Of a stretch of 64,000 nucleotides of DNA, positions 52,656 to 61,388 are shown piece after piece. The translations under genes were made by a program, and so were the position numbers. The DNA comes from Levilactobacillus mulengensis (GTDB taxonomy: Bacteria > Bacillota > Bacilli > Lactobacillales > Lactobacillaceae), in assembly GCF_003946045.1 (NCBI RefSeq), contig NZ_RHNW01000007.1, positions 87,711-151,710 on the forward strand, given 5' to 3'. Under the pieces are notes generated by a model, which saw nothing but the letters and a program-made list of their open reading frames with translations, did not search any database and had not been told where the DNA came from. Numbering within the stretch: position 1 is the first letter of the stretch; every line of letters starts with the position of its first letter.

Positions 52656-54143
52656 GTGGCAACTGAACGTACATCTTTATTCATGTTCTTCGGGGCTACC
52701 GGTGACTTAGCTTACCGGAAACTTTACCCTAGTCTGTTTAACCTTTATCAAAAAGGTAGTTTACGGACACACTTCGCCGTTCTCGGGACTTCCCGTCAAA
52801 CGCTTGACGATGACAAATTCCGTGCCGCAGTTAAGAAGTCTTTAGCTGACAGCGGTAACCGCGCCGACTCAAAAGAAGCCAGCGACTTTATTTCTCATTT
52901 CTACTACCAAGCTCACGACGTCACCGACACGGCGCACTACTCCGTCTTGAAGGACGCTGCTGAAAAGCTGGACAAGAAGTACAAGTTACAAGGTAACCGG
53001 ATCTTCTACCTGTCCATGGCCCCACAATTCTTCGGCACGATTGCCAAAGACTTAAAGGCACAAGGCTTGATGTCCACCAACAAAGACGCCTTCAACCGTT
53101 TGGTTATTGAAAAGCCATTTGGCCGCGACTTTGACTCCGCTAAGCAATTAAACGATGCCTTAAGTAACTCCTTCAAGGAAGAACAAATCTTCCGGATCGA
53201 CCACTACTTAGGTAAGGAAATGATCCAAAACATTGAAGCTTTGCGTTTTGGGAACACGCTGGTTGAATCCCTGTGGAACAACCGGTACATTGACAACATC
53301 CAAGTGACCCTTTCTGAAAAGTTGGGTGTTGAAGAACGGGCTTCTTACTACGATAACAGTGGGGCTTTACGTGACATGGTCCAAAACCATATCATGCAAA
53401 TCGTTTCCCTGTTAGCCATGGAACAACCTGTTGCCTTCACCGATGTTGATATCCGGGCTGAAAAGGTCAAAGCTTTACGGAGCCTGCGCGTGTACAACGT
53501 CGCTGACGCCGCAACCAACTTTGTCCGTGGCCAATATGGCTCCGTTGACAACCAACCAGACTACCGTCATGAAGACAATGTTCCAGCTGATTCCACGACT
53601 GAAACCTTCGTTGCCGGCAAGCTGTTGTTTGACAACTACCGTTGGTCCGGTACCCCATTCTACGTGCGGACTGGTAAAATGTTAGCTGACAAGTTCACCC
53701 GAGTTGACGTGGTCTTCAAGCGTCCACTGGTTGATATCTTTGCCTTCCCACAATCTCAAAACACGCCATTGGCTGCCAACGTTTTGACGATCTTCGTTGA
53801 ACCACACGCAGGGTTCTCTCTGCAATTGAACGCCAAGACCAACGACGCTGGCTTCTCAACGGAACCAATCAAGTTGGACTACTTGGTTGACGCTGAAAAG
53901 TCTAAGGAAACGCCAGAACCTTACGAACGTCTGTTACACGACGTCTTGAAGGGTGACGGGACTAACTTCTCAAGTTGGCCAGAAGTTTCCTACGCTTGGA
54001 AGTTCGTGGATCAAATCCGTCGTGTTTGGGACTTACAAGCACCTAACTTCCCTAACTACACGCCACATTCAATGGGACCAGCCGCTGCTGAAGAATTAAT
54101 TCAACGCGACCACCGTGAATGGGTCTACCGTTTAAACAACTAA
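52656..54143 (+). CDS. zwf: Glucose-6-phosphate 1-dehydrogenase
   Basis: A 495-aa enzyme. It oxidises glucose-6-phosphate to 6-phosphogluconolactone with NADP(H) production, the first step of the oxidative pentose phosphate or heterolactic pathway. G-A-T-G-D-L-A-Y-R-K-L (nucleotide loop, 13-23), R-I-D-H-Y-L-G-K-E (active site, about 180-188) and the N-R-Y-I-D-N region are intact. GTG start after AAGGAGTG. It is separated from gnd by a terminator and a dead marR gene, so the two are close but not in one simple operon. Confidence 0.96.
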   Translation: MATERTSLFMFFGATGDLAYRKLYPSLFNLYQKGSLRTHFAVLGTSRQTLDDDKFRAAVKKSLADSGNRADSKEASDFISHFYYQAHDVTDTAHYSVLKDAAEKLDKKYKLQGNRIFYLSMAPQFFGTIAKDLKAQGLMSTNKDAFNRLVIEKPFGRDFDSAKQLNDALSNSFKEEQIFRIDHYLGKEMIQNIEALRFGNTLVESLWNNRYIDNIQVTLSEKLGVEERASYYDNSGALRDMVQNHIMQIVSLLAMEQPVAFTDVDIRAEKVKALRSLRVYNVADAATNFVRGQYGSVDNQPDYRHEDNVPADSTTETFVAGKLLFDNYRWSGTPFYVRTGKMLADKFTRVDVVFKRPLVDIFAFPQSQNTPLAANVLTIFVEPHAGFSLQLNAKTNDAGFSTEPIKLDYLVDAEKSKETPEPYERLLHDVLKGDGTNFSSWPEVSYAWKFVDQIRRVWDLQAPNFPNYTPHSMGPAAAEELIQRDHREWVYRLNN

Positions 54144-54156
54144 TTTATAATTAAGC

Positions 54157-54199
54157 AAAAGCGCCGACTGCCAGGAAACTGGTAATCAGCGCTTTTTTT
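54157..54199 (+). terminator. Intrinsic terminator of zwf
   Basis: AGCGC...GCGCT-type stem (AAAAGCGCCGACTGCCAG with CTGGTAATCAGCGCTTTT) and a T7 run. Confidence 0.8.
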
Positions 54200-54209
54200 G
54201 CTGTGACCA

Positions 54210-54523
54210 ATTCATTATCTTCTACGGATCACGGAACAACCCGGAATCACCCAGACTGAATTGGCTAGTCAGCTTCACGTTGACCCCTCCACTTGCCTAC
54301 GAACCGTGCGCAAACTTATCACGAGTGGCTACGTCAGTCGTGAGACCGACGACACCAATAAGAAACGCCGCCCCTAGTCGCAACGACTAAGGGCATGGCA
54401 ATGGCGCCCGCGCTTGAAGCCTATGAGTAACACGTCCTGGCCATCGGAACCGCTGGTTTATCTACCGGTGAGGCCGCCCTGATCGAAGAATTGCTGGCCA
54501 AGGTTGCGACGAACCATGCGTGA
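54210..54523 (+). pseudogene. Decayed MarR-family regulator
   Basis: Reading from 54210 gives I-H-Y-L-L-R-I-T-E-Q-P-G-I-T-Q-T-E-L-A, then a clear winged-helix segment L-H-V-D-P-S-T-C-L-R-T-V-R-K-L, ending at a stop at 54375. Shifting frame by one base continues with L-V-A-T-T-K-G and L-E-A-Y-E, then TAA at 54428 and V-L-A-I-G-T-A-G-L-S-T. There is no N-terminal helix and no start, so this is a fragment with at least one frameshift and one stop. It lies between zwf and gnd. Confidence 0.75.
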
Positions 54524-54698
54524 TTTCCAAGAAAAGCGGTCTTAAACCGCGTGCCGTTACCATTTTACGTGACCGTTTTGAAACCTGAGCGATTTTTTCA
54601 CCCATTTCCAGTCAAATCAGTTTCCTTTCAAATTGTTCAATGCTACACTAGCTGGTGGAAAGTCGTTACTAATTTTGAGACAAAAAGGAAGGTTACTA

Positions 54699-56141
54699 AT
54701 GGCAGATCAAAAAGCAAATATTGGTGTTGTTGGTATGGCAGTCATGGGCAAGAACTTAGCCCTGAACATCGAAAGTCGCGGGTACACGGTCGGAATCTTT
54801 AACCGTTCCGCAAACAAGACTGAACAAGTCATGAAGGACCACAGCGAAAAGAAACTGGTTCCAAGTTACACGGTTGAAGACTTTGTTAAATCTTTGGAAA
54901 CGCCACGGCGGATTCTCTTGATGGTTAAGGCTGGAAAGCCAACTGACGCCGTTATTCACGAACTGTTACCATTGCTTGATAAGGGTGACGTGCTGATTGA
55001 TGGTGGGAACACGAACTTCCATGACACCATGGCACGGAACGCTGAGCTGGACAAGTCCGGCATCAACTTCATTGGTATGGGTGTTTCCGGTGGTGAATTA
55101 GGGGCCTTACAAGGACCTTCACTGATGCCCGGTGGCCAAAAGGAAGCTTATGATCTTGTTGAACCTATCTTAACTAAAATTGCGGCTAAGGCGCCTCAAG
55201 ACGGCAAGCCTTGTGTCACTTACATTGGGCCTAATGGTGCCGGCCACTACGTTAAGATGGTCCACAATGGTATCGAATACGGTGATGAAGAGCTGATCGA
55301 TGAAAGCTACAACATCATGCGTAACGTTGCCGGAATCTCCGTTGACGACATGGCTGACATCTTTAAGGAATGGAACAAGGGTGAACTCGATAGCTACTTG
55401 GTCGAAATCACTGCTGACATCCTTTCCCGTAAGGATGACTTAGGCGACGACAAGAACTTGCCAATCGTTGACGCCATCAAGGACCGTGGGAACAACAAAG
55501 GGACTGGTAAGTGGAGTTCCGAAGATGCCCTCGATGTTCAAGTCCCACAATCCGTGATTACGGAAGCCGTTTATGCCCGTTACATTTCAATGTTGAAGGA
55601 CGAACGGGTCAAGGCTTCTAAGGAATTGCCAGCTGCAGCTAAGCAAGGCAAGGCCGAAATTGCTGACAAGGACAAGTTCGTTGAGGAAGTTCGTCAAGCC
55701 CTCTTCTTTGGTAAGCTGATGAGTTACGCCCAAGGCTTTGAACAACTGCGGTTCGCTTCCGAAGCTAACGATTGGGACCTGAAGTTTGGTGAATTAGCAC
55801 AGATTTGGCGTGGCGGTTGCATTATCCGGGCCCAATTCCTGCAAAACATCACCGACGCCTTCGACAAGGATCCTAAGCTGACTAACCTGCTGTTCGATAG
55901 CTACTTCAAGGATATCGCCGGCAAGTATCAACAATCCATCCGTGACGTGGTTGCCATGGCCGTTCAAGCCGGCATCCCCGTTCCAAGTCTGTCCGCTGCT
56001 ATCACCTACTACGATAGCTTCCGTGCAGAAGTTCTGCCTGCTAACTTGTTACAAGCACAACGGGACTACTTCGGTGCCCACACCTACGAACGGAACGACC
56101 GCGATGGGAACTTCCATTACAGTTGGTACGAAGAACAATAA
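54699..56141 (+). CDS. gnd: 6-phosphogluconate dehydrogenase, decarboxylating
   Basis: A 480-aa enzyme producing ribulose-5-phosphate, CO2 and NAD(P)H from 6-phosphogluconate. The ATG at 54699 follows AAGGAAGG; the longer frame is excluded. [12 protein letters not shown] is the nucleotide loop (9-20), [12 protein letters not shown] near 126 and [10 protein letters not shown] near 184 are active-site blocks. Supplies the step after zwf in heterolactic metabolism. Terminator follows. Confidence 0.96.
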   Translation: MADQKANIGVVGMAVMGKNLALNIESRGYTVGIFNRSANKTEQVMKDHSEKKLVPSYTVEDFVKSLETPRRILLMVKAGKPTDAVIHELLPLLDKGDVLIDGGNTNFHDTMARNAELDKSGINFIGMGVSGGELGALQGPSLMPGGQKEAYDLVEPILTKIAAKAPQDGKPCVTYIGPNGAGHYVKMVHNGIEYGDEELIDESYNIMRNVAGISVDDMADIFKEWNKGELDSYLVEITADILSRKDDLGDDKNLPIVDAIKDRGNNKGTGKWSSEDALDVQVPQSVITEAVYARYISMLKDERVKASKELPAAAKQGKAEIADKDKFVEEVRQALFFGKLMSYAQGFEQLRFASEANDWDLKFGELAQIWRGGCIIRAQFLQNITDAFDKDPKLTNLLFDSYFKDIAGKYQQSIRDVVAMAVQAGIPVPSLSAAITYYDSFRAEVLPANLLQAQRDYFGAHTYERNDRDGNFHYSWYEEQ

Positions 56142-56164
56142 ACTTAATTTTAAAGTGATTTAGA

Positions 56165-56195
56165 AAACTCACGGTCGTTTTGACCGTGAGTTTTT
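56165..56195 (+). terminator. Intrinsic terminator of gnd
   Basis: AAACTCACGGTC pairs with GACCGTGAGTTTTT, 6-nt loop. Confidence 0.9.
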
Positions 56196-56300
56196 GATTT
56201 GACCAGAAACGGCGTCATATCAACGTTGCAGAGAACCTTTGCTAGACACTTCTCCCCACCTATGCCTATACTAGACACATCAGTTAGAGGAGGCACCACC

Positions 56301-56924
56301 ATGGAATTCGGGGAAAGAATTAAACGCACACGGCAACATCAAGATTTAACACAGGAAACTGTCGCGAAGAATCTACACGTCACACGACAAACCATTTCCA
56401 GTTGGGAACGCGGCAAGAGCTATCCAGATATCGATAGTTTGATTCAACTAAGCGATTATTTTCAGATTTCCTTAGATACACTGCTCAAGAACGATACCGG
56501 GCTGACCGATACACTACGGAAACCTGTCGTTCTCAAATCGATTAAACCTGTCATTAAAACACTCACCATCGTTGATATTCTCTTTTTAATTGGTCTGAGT
56601 TTTTCGCACCAGACCTTTATTAGCCAGGATTTGTTCTACCTAATGGGCATGATCAATATCTTGGCGTTAAACCAGTTAACGGTCTTCGCCAATAGTTTGG
56701 ATAATGTTAACCCGTATGTTGCGTGGACGAAACGACGCCCATGGATCTTGCTGGTCGCCCTTGGTAGCGCCGTTGCCGCACTGATTCTAAAGTTCACCGG
56801 CAACGTCTCGCTCGCCAGCGACTTCACTTTCCTCGCAACCATTACGGCGATTATCCTGATTTCTGCCGAAATTTCCTTCTGGCATAAGCGTGCCGGCGCC
56901 AATCAGCTTGATCAATTATCTTAA
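56301..56924 (+). CDS. XRE-family regulator with C-terminal membrane segments
   Basis: A 207-aa protein. The ATG follows GAGGAGG, so the earlier frame is dropped. Residues 5-60 are an XRE helix-turn-helix (L-T-Q-E-T-V-A-K-N-L-H-V-T-R-Q-T-I-S-S-W-E-R-G). Four membrane segments follow (about 95-112, 117-133, 150-168, 175-193). Membrane-bound HTH proteins of this type are common in lactobacilli; the signal is unknown. Convergent with the secreted-protein gene at 56993. Confidence 0.82.
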   Translation: MEFGERIKRTRQHQDLTQETVAKNLHVTRQTISSWERGKSYPDIDSLIQLSDYFQISLDTLLKNDTGLTDTLRKPVVLKSIKPVIKTLTIVDILFLIGLSFSHQTFISQDLFYLMGMINILALNQLTVFANSLDNVNPYVAWTKRRPWILLVALGSAVAALILKFTGNVSLASDFTFLATITAIILISAEISFWHKRAGANQLDQLS

Positions 56925-56935
56925 TCTACTTACAG

Positions 56936-56970
56936 ACGGCCAGGGCTAACATTGTCCTGACCGTTTTTTG
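56936..56970. terminator. Intrinsic terminator
   Basis: ACGG-C-CAGG pairs with CCTG-A-CCGT, one mismatch, with a T6 run on the plus strand. Confidence 0.7.
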
Positions 56971-56992
56971 TTGGCCTCCTCTAGAACCAGAC

Positions 56993-57577
56993 TTAATCAA
57001 AGATGCCAATCGATTGCAGATACTGCCGACTGATTTTCGTATACTTAATAACGGGGTACTTTCCGTGCAAGCGTTCGTGGACCGCCAGGGGGTGATCATT
57101 GAATCCCTTGGTACTGCCTAGCCCTTGGAAGAACAGCGTTTTCTGGCCCTTCAACGCATATCGACCGGTGGCATACAGTTTGCCATCTGCCGTCGACAGT
57201 AGCGCATGTAACTGCCAATGGTTGCGGTTGATTTGGTACAGCGTATTGGTCTTATTAGCACGTAACTTTGTAGCAATTGGATTCCCCGGATTCAGATTCG
57301 CCCCGCTGAACATTTGCAAGCCTAATTTCATGGTCTTGCGAGAAATCACACTGCCGTCAATATGGTTGGCAGTCACGTGCAAGTAAACCAGGTCACTGGC
57401 ATGGCGATGGGTCGTTTTGGTGCCATAGGTATACCAGTAACCACGTAAGACCTTGGGCGTGCTAGCTAGTTGCCGGTGCGCCGCATGAACCGGCGTCGTG
57501 AACAATTGCACCCAAATTGTCGCCAACATTAAACCTAAAATAATTCCCATCACTTGCTTTGCTCGACCGTTCGCCAT
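56993..57577 (-). CDS. Small secreted protein of the P-K-x-x-x-G-x-W family (distant copy)
   Basis: A 194-aa exported protein. It has a signal peptide (hydrophobic core 9-28, A-H-A-A-like end near 33) and then S-T-P-K-V-L-R-G-Y-W-Y. Its signature matches the island members at 10854-22597 although it lies 34 kb away. Later segments include L-H-V-T-A-N-H-I and N-H-W-Q-L-H-A. GGGGGCGAAG precedes the ATG. Confidence 0.7.
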   Translation of the reverse strand: MANGRAKQVMGIILGLMLATIWVQLFTTPVHAAHRQLASTPKVLRGYWYTYGTKTTHRHASDLVYLHVTANHIDGSVISRKTMKLGLQMFSGANLNPGNPIATKLRANKTNTLYQINRNHWQLHALLSTADGKLYATGRYALKGQKTLFFQGLGSTKGFNDHPLAVHERLHGKYPVIKYTKISRQYLQSIGIFD

Positions 57578-57880
57578 CCGCTTCGCCCCCGATACTATTT
57601 TCTAAAGTATCGCTGACACACCTTGAATTGTCAATCAAGAACTGCAAAAGAATGGTTATGACGACGGTTCCACAAGCGCCCTTATCTTCGGAACTATGAC
57701 TAGGTGAATGGTTTTAGTCACCCAGTCCCCCATCATTAAAATGGCTGTGCCCGAACACTACCATGACTATTAATCCTTAGCCCACTGTTTTTACTGTCAT
57801 GACCCTAACCGATTTATTTTTGTCATCCGCCCGGTTATGGCCACCTATACTGAGACTAAACCAAGTTAGGAGTGATTATC
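57578..57880. other. Intergenic region with promoter of the 57881 gene
   Basis: No gene seen. A TATACT -10-like box near 57847 probably serves the next gene; the left part holds the promoter of the secreted-protein gene. Confidence 0.4.
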
Positions 57881-58321
57881 ATGAAAGCCCTCGCGCACTT
57901 GTCCCCAAAATCTGGATCTATTTCCTTAATAGCATCCCCTCGTCGCTACTTCATTCTGTACCTGCAGGCCCTGCCTATCTGGCTCATTCTCATCTTACTA
58001 AACTGCCAGTTTACCTTAAGCAAGTTCAACTTTACTTGGAACCTGACCTCGTGGTACCTCACCCTCTGTTACGCCACCTTCCCACTGGCAGTCGTCCTAC
58101 TGTCACATCTCCGCGCTAGCTGGCCCCGTCATCCCCACCCGATGACCCAGGCGCCAACGCCGCGGGCTAGTATTTACGCGGCCGGTCTGCCCCTAATGCC
58201 TTTACGCGATTACACGGTCCAGCACGAACACTGGCTGCCAAGGTTATTAGGTAATTTGGGTAAGTTTACCTTCGCCCCACTGATTCTGCTAGCCTACGTA
58301 CTGTGGCACGCCTTCAGCTAA
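57881..58321 (+). CDS. Membrane protein of unknown function
   Basis: A 146-aa protein. The ATG at 57881 follows AGGAG at 8-nt spacing; a GTG three codons earlier is less well placed. Membrane segments near residues 25-45, 55-75 and 125-143, with a proline-rich polar stretch (R-H-P-H-P-M-T-Q-A-P) between. No family recognised. Confidence 0.55.
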   Translation: MKALAHLSPKSGSISLIASPRRYFILYLQALPIWLILILLNCQFTLSKFNFTWNLTSWYLTLCYATFPLAVVLLSHLRASWPRHPHPMTQAPTPRASIYAAGLPLMPLRDYTVQHEHWLPRLLGNLGKFTFAPLILLAYVLWHAFS

Positions 58322-58361
58322 AAAAACTGCCACCTAGGTCGATGCCCAGGTGGCAGTTTTC
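58320..58361. terminator. Bidirectional intrinsic terminator
   Basis: AAAACTGCCACCT pairs with AGGTGGCAGTTTT, overlapping the stop of the 57881 gene. Confidence 0.85.
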
Positions 58362-58378
58362 AGGTTCATTTTCATGTA

Positions 58379-58418
58379 CAAAAACCGCCTGAGGAGCAAT
58401 TCCCCAGACGGTTTTTAA
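58379..58418. terminator. Intrinsic terminator of the 58425 gene
   Basis: AAAAACCGCCTGA and C-AGACGGTTTTT with one mismatch; works toward the minus strand too. Confidence 0.75.
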
Positions 58419-58424
58419 ATTTCT

Positions 58425-58688
58425 CTATTGACGCGTGTGGCCACCAGCTGTGGTCCCCGCTAAACGATCTTCAAGTGCCATTTGAATCGCGTGGAGGTTT
58501 TCCCAGTGGTCAATTTCAGTGGCGAGGCCTGCCTGCCATTGCGCTTTTTCGCGACTCTTGGCAATGAACCGGTCCCAGTCCATATCGGCCGTGGTCCGGT
58601 CCTTTGTCTGCCGCCATTTCGCCCATTCATCAAGGTGGTGCGCTAACTCCAGAGCTTCTGGCGCGTCTAACACTAAGTTCTCAGTCAT
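58425..58688 (-). CDS. Small helical cytoplasmic protein, unknown function
   Basis: An 87-aa, mostly helical protein rich in W, E and K (D-E-W-A-K-W-R-Q-T-K). No membrane segment or signal peptide. AAGGAGG precedes the ATG. No family recognised. Monocistronic. Confidence 0.6.
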   Translation of the reverse strand: MTENLVLDAPEALELAHHLDEWAKWRQTKDRTTADMDWDRFIAKSREKAQWQAGLATEIDHWENLHAIQMALEDRLAGTTAGGHTRQ

Positions 58689-58779
58689 AACCGTCCCCTC
58701 CTTAGCAAATGTTCAGTCGGATACTCTCTATTTCTGTCTTTATTTTAACAAGAATCACTAACGAACGCGACCATTATGC

Positions 58780-59421
58780 TCACAACTGGTCAATCACCTG
58801 ATCAATTGATTGGTCACCCTGCAACAACGGCACGGTTTTGCCGATTGTCTGGGGGGCATGCAGCGCCGCCACTAAGAAGGCGGCGACGTCTTCTCGAGGC
58901 ACACTGCCAACTGCCAACGGGTCACTCTTAACCTTGCCAGTCCCGGGATGAAAGGACAGCGCGCCCGGCTGCACAATGGTGTAATCCAGGTGCGTTTGGT
59001 GGACCAGCCAGTTGTCTGCATAAAATTTCGCCACGTACAGCGGTTTCAACGGATCGGCCCAGCGGTTGCGGTCCTCGGCAAATAACATGCTGATCATCAA
59101 GAAGCGGTGGACGCCAGCAATTTCAGCGGCCTGCATGGTCTTCACGGCGCCATCCAGGTCAATCAGTAGCGTCATATCGTCCCTGGTACGCCCACCAGAG
59201 CCCGCAGCAAAGATGATAGCCTCGGCATCCATGAACGTGCTAGCAATCCGCTCAGGCTTCTCTAGGAGGTCTAGCCGGCGCACAGCGATACCCTGGTCTT
59301 CCCAGTCCTCACCATCTTCATCCGGCCGCAACCCGGCAATCGGTTCATCCCCCTTGGCCAACAGCTGCGCCACTAATAGCCGACCCACGTGGCCGTTTGC
59401 CCCAACGATCATTACCCGCAT
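58780..59421 (-). CDS. NAD(P)-binding oxidoreductase, atypical SDR (YwnB-like)
   Basis: A 213-aa protein. I-V-G-A-N-G-H-V-G-R-L-L (4-15) is a G-x-x-G-x-x-G-type nucleotide loop, followed by G-L-R-P-D-E-D-G and the I-I-F-A-A-G-S-G-G block near 72. Residues near 140 (Y-T-I-V-Q-P-G-A-L) are typical of NmrA/YwnB-like reductases. Substrate unknown. GGAAGGGAG precedes the ATG. Repeat copy E lies upstream. Confidence 0.8.
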   Translation of the reverse strand: MRVMIVGANGHVGRLLVAQLLAKGDEPIAGLRPDEDGEDWEDQGIAVRRLDLLEKPERIASTFMDAEAIIFAAGSGGRTRDDMTLLIDLDGAVKTMQAAEIAGVHRFLMISMLFAEDRNRWADPLKPLYVAKFYADNWLVHQTHLDYTIVQPGALSFHPGTGKVKSDPLAVGSVPREDVAAFLVAALHAPQTIGKTVPLLQGDQSIDQVIDQL

Positions 59422-59470
59422 CAGTTCTCAAGCTCCCTTCCAAACTTTCCTTAATCATTATACACTACGC

Positions 59471-59682
59471 GTTAACCGGTCCTCGTCAGCGTCTCCGGAA
59501 TGGTGAAAATAAGACCGGGACGCTGTGGGCGCACACCCGGAGCCAAGGAACGGTCTCCGGGGCTTACTTTGAGCCGCAAAAAGCGCGTCTCAAAGATATC
59601 AGTTCCCTAAGTGGCAAAGCCACTAAGGGAACTCCCACGGCTGGGCTCATTTTCACCATCCCTCCGGCTTATACCGGCTAAC
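59471..59682 (+). repeat. Structured intergenic repeat, type I copy E
   Basis: Terminal arms GTTAACCGGT (59471-59480) and ACCGGCTAAC (59673-59682), inner outer-stem TGGTGAAAAT (59501-59510) with ATTTTCACCA (59649-59658). Core: GACGCTGTGGGCGCAC, hairpin CCGGAG...CTCCGG, hairpin TTTGAGCCG...CGTCTCAAA, 15-bp hairpin AGTTCCCTAAGTGGC...GCCACTAAGGGAACT, then CCCACGGCTG. It is closest to copy A. Confidence 0.82.
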
Positions 59683-59905
59683 CCATCCTTTCAGTCCAAA
59701 GTATTGTCTACTTAATTACGACGTCTGTAGAGCCAAGACCTACTTGCTTAACACACAATCCAACACTATAGAAGTCATTGACAACTGAAATTTTTTGACC
59801 AGTCTGCTTTACCCCACTAGCCCCCATGCTATAATGAAGGAAGGGCACCGACCGACTTTGACCGATACTCGCTTTGACACACACATTTTGAGGAGGTCTC
59901 AAATT

Positions 59906-60253
59906 TTGCAAAATCCAGATTTGACCATCACTGACTTGGACGAAAACGCCCAAAACACTGCTCTAACTGATTTTGTCCACTTTTATTTACGGCACTACCG
60001 GACCAACGATTTGGAAATCTTGGCTTCGTTCAAGGTTGATTACGCCATGAACGATATCAACATGTACATCTACAGCAACCTGAACTTCAGCCCCGACCAA
60101 CTGGCCGCTGGGGTTCTGGCTAACAAGCGCGACCTATTCTTAGCCATTTTGAAGACGGTCAACCTGCCTTACACGGCAAGTGGTGCGCTCAAAGATTTAA
60201 CTTGGGACGGCTGGTACGCACAACAGTACGCTGGCATCGCCGAAGGTAAATAA
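59906..60253 (+). CDS. Conserved-looking cytoplasmic protein of unknown function
   Basis: A 115-aa protein. The TTG at 59906 is taken as start because GAGGAGG lies 9 nt upstream; the frame extends further back but over promoter sequence (TATAAT near 59831). Mostly helical, with W-D-G-W-Y-A-Q-Q-Y-A-G near the C-terminus. No family recognised. Confidence 0.6.
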   Translation: MQNPDLTITDLDENAQNTALTDFVHFYLRHYRTNDLEILASFKVDYAMNDINMYIYSNLNFSPDQLAAGVLANKRDLFLAILKTVNLPYTASGALKDLTWDGWYAQQYAGIAEGK

Positions 60254-60261
60254 AGCAGGCA

Positions 60262-60290
60262 ATGAGGGGCAGGCAGCTGCCTTTTTTTGC
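60262..60290 (+). terminator. Intrinsic terminator
   Basis: AGGCAGCTGCCT palindrome followed by a T-run. Confidence 0.6.
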
Positions 60291-60295
60291 GCACT

Positions 60296-60333
60296 AAAAA
60301 GGCGCGTCCGGATTATTTTGGACGCGCCTTTAC
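60296..60333. terminator. Bidirectional intrinsic terminator
   Basis: AAAGGCGCGTCC pairs perfectly with GGACGCGCCTTT. Confidence 0.9.
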
Positions 60334-60344
60334 TGATTTAAAGA

Positions 60345-60908
60345 TTAAATTTTACCAACCAGGTCTGTCCCCGGCTTCAATGTTTCTTCACCTGGATGCC
60401 AGTTGGCTGGGCAAACGCGGTCGCCGTGCTCTGCAACGAACTGCGCTGCGGTCAACGTCCGCAGAATCTCTTCGGCATTGCGGCCGATACCCATATCGTT
60501 GATGGTGTAGGAACGCACCTTGCCGGCAGGGTCCAGAATAAAGACACCCCGGTAGGCTTGCCCCGCCTCTTCGTCCAGTACGTCATAGTGCCGCGCGAGC
60601 ACGCCAGCTGGATCGGCAATCATCGGGTAAGCCACGTGACCAACCTCATCGCTCTGCTCGTGCCAAGCTTGATGCACGAACTCGGTGTCCTCAGAAATAC
60701 TATAGATTTCCGCATTCTGTTTCTGAAACGCCGCGTAGTGCGCTGCCAGGTCGCCGAGTTCCGTGGGACAAACGAAAGAAAAGTCGGCTGGATAGAAGAA
60801 CAATACGGACCAGTGGCCCAGTAAGTCGGTGGGCGTTAAAGACTGAACCTCGCCGTCTTGATAAGCATTGACTTGAAAATCGGGTAACGCAGAACCAATA
60901 TAATTCAT
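60345..60908 (-). CDS. ahpC: Alkyl hydroperoxide reductase subunit C / 2-Cys peroxiredoxin
   Basis: A 187-aa typical 2-Cys peroxiredoxin. The peroxidatic cysteine is in F-Y-P-A-D-F-S-F-V-C-P-T-E (about residue 47) and the resolving cysteine in V-C-P-A-N-W (about 166). Detoxifies peroxides. GGGGAG precedes the ATG. No ahpF is adjacent, so the electron donor is coded elsewhere or is a thioredoxin system. Confidence 0.94.
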   Translation of the reverse strand: MNYIGSALPDFQVNAYQDGEVQSLTPTDLLGHWSVLFFYPADFSFVCPTELGDLAAHYAAFQKQNAEIYSISEDTEFVHQAWHEQSDEVGHVAYPMIADPAGVLARHYDVLDEEAGQAYRGVFILDPAGKVRSYTINDMGIGRNAEEILRTLTAAQFVAEHGDRVCPANWHPGEETLKPGTDLVGKI

Positions 60909-61083
60909 GATGTAAAACTCCCCTCATTCAATTGATAACTTCTAACACACCCCTAGCATACGCGGTTTCCTCCACGAAATCAAGAATCATTCTAAACTAG
61001 AAAAATACCAGATGTCCGCGTTCTATAAAGGTTTTAATAGTTTGTTATTATAATTATTATTCGCTAGAGTTTACGCTTTTTTC

Positions 61084-61112
61084 TTGCATTGTGCGCCAAA
61101 AGCAGATATACT
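61084..61112 (+). promoter_or_regulatory. Promoter of the M-box transcript
   Basis: -35 TTGCAT (61084-61089), 17-bp spacer, -10 TATACT (61107-61112). Confidence 0.75.
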
Positions 61113-61130
61113 AAGTACATAGATAAATTA

Positions 61131-61276
61131 GAAGCTGTTAGGTGAGGCTCCTATACGGAAAATGCTACTGCTCAGAAACGTCGAGAAACGCCAATGAGTC
61201 AGCTGTTCAGGTCAATTCAAGGCCTGATCTAATGTAGCTGTTATGAAATTAACTACGCCGTATAGTGCTAAAACTC
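61131..61276 (+). ncRNA. M-box (ykoK) magnesium-sensing riboswitch
   Basis: GTTAGGTGAGGCTCCTATA, then CTACTGCTCAGAAACGTCGA, GACGCCAAT-like stretch and TATAGTGCTAAAACTC near the end match the conserved words of the Rfam ykoK/M-box family in the right order. Binding of Mg2+ favours the terminator in this class. It is normally found ahead of Mg2+ transporter genes. Confidence 0.9.
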
Positions 61277-61309
61277 AACGACTAGCCAAAATCACACATG
61301 TTTTTATTG

Positions 61310-61340
61310 TGCGCTTAGCTAGTCGTGGCTAAGCGCTTTT
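61310..61340 (+). terminator. Riboswitch-controlled terminator
   Basis: GCGCTTAGC pairs with GCTAAGCGC and is followed by TTTT. CGACTAGCC at 61279-61287 can pair instead with the GCTAGTCG in the loop, giving an antiterminator. Confidence 0.8.
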
Positions 61341-61388
61341 AATTTGTCGCAGTTGTCACTGTCGACTTACTACAGGAGGTGATTGAAC

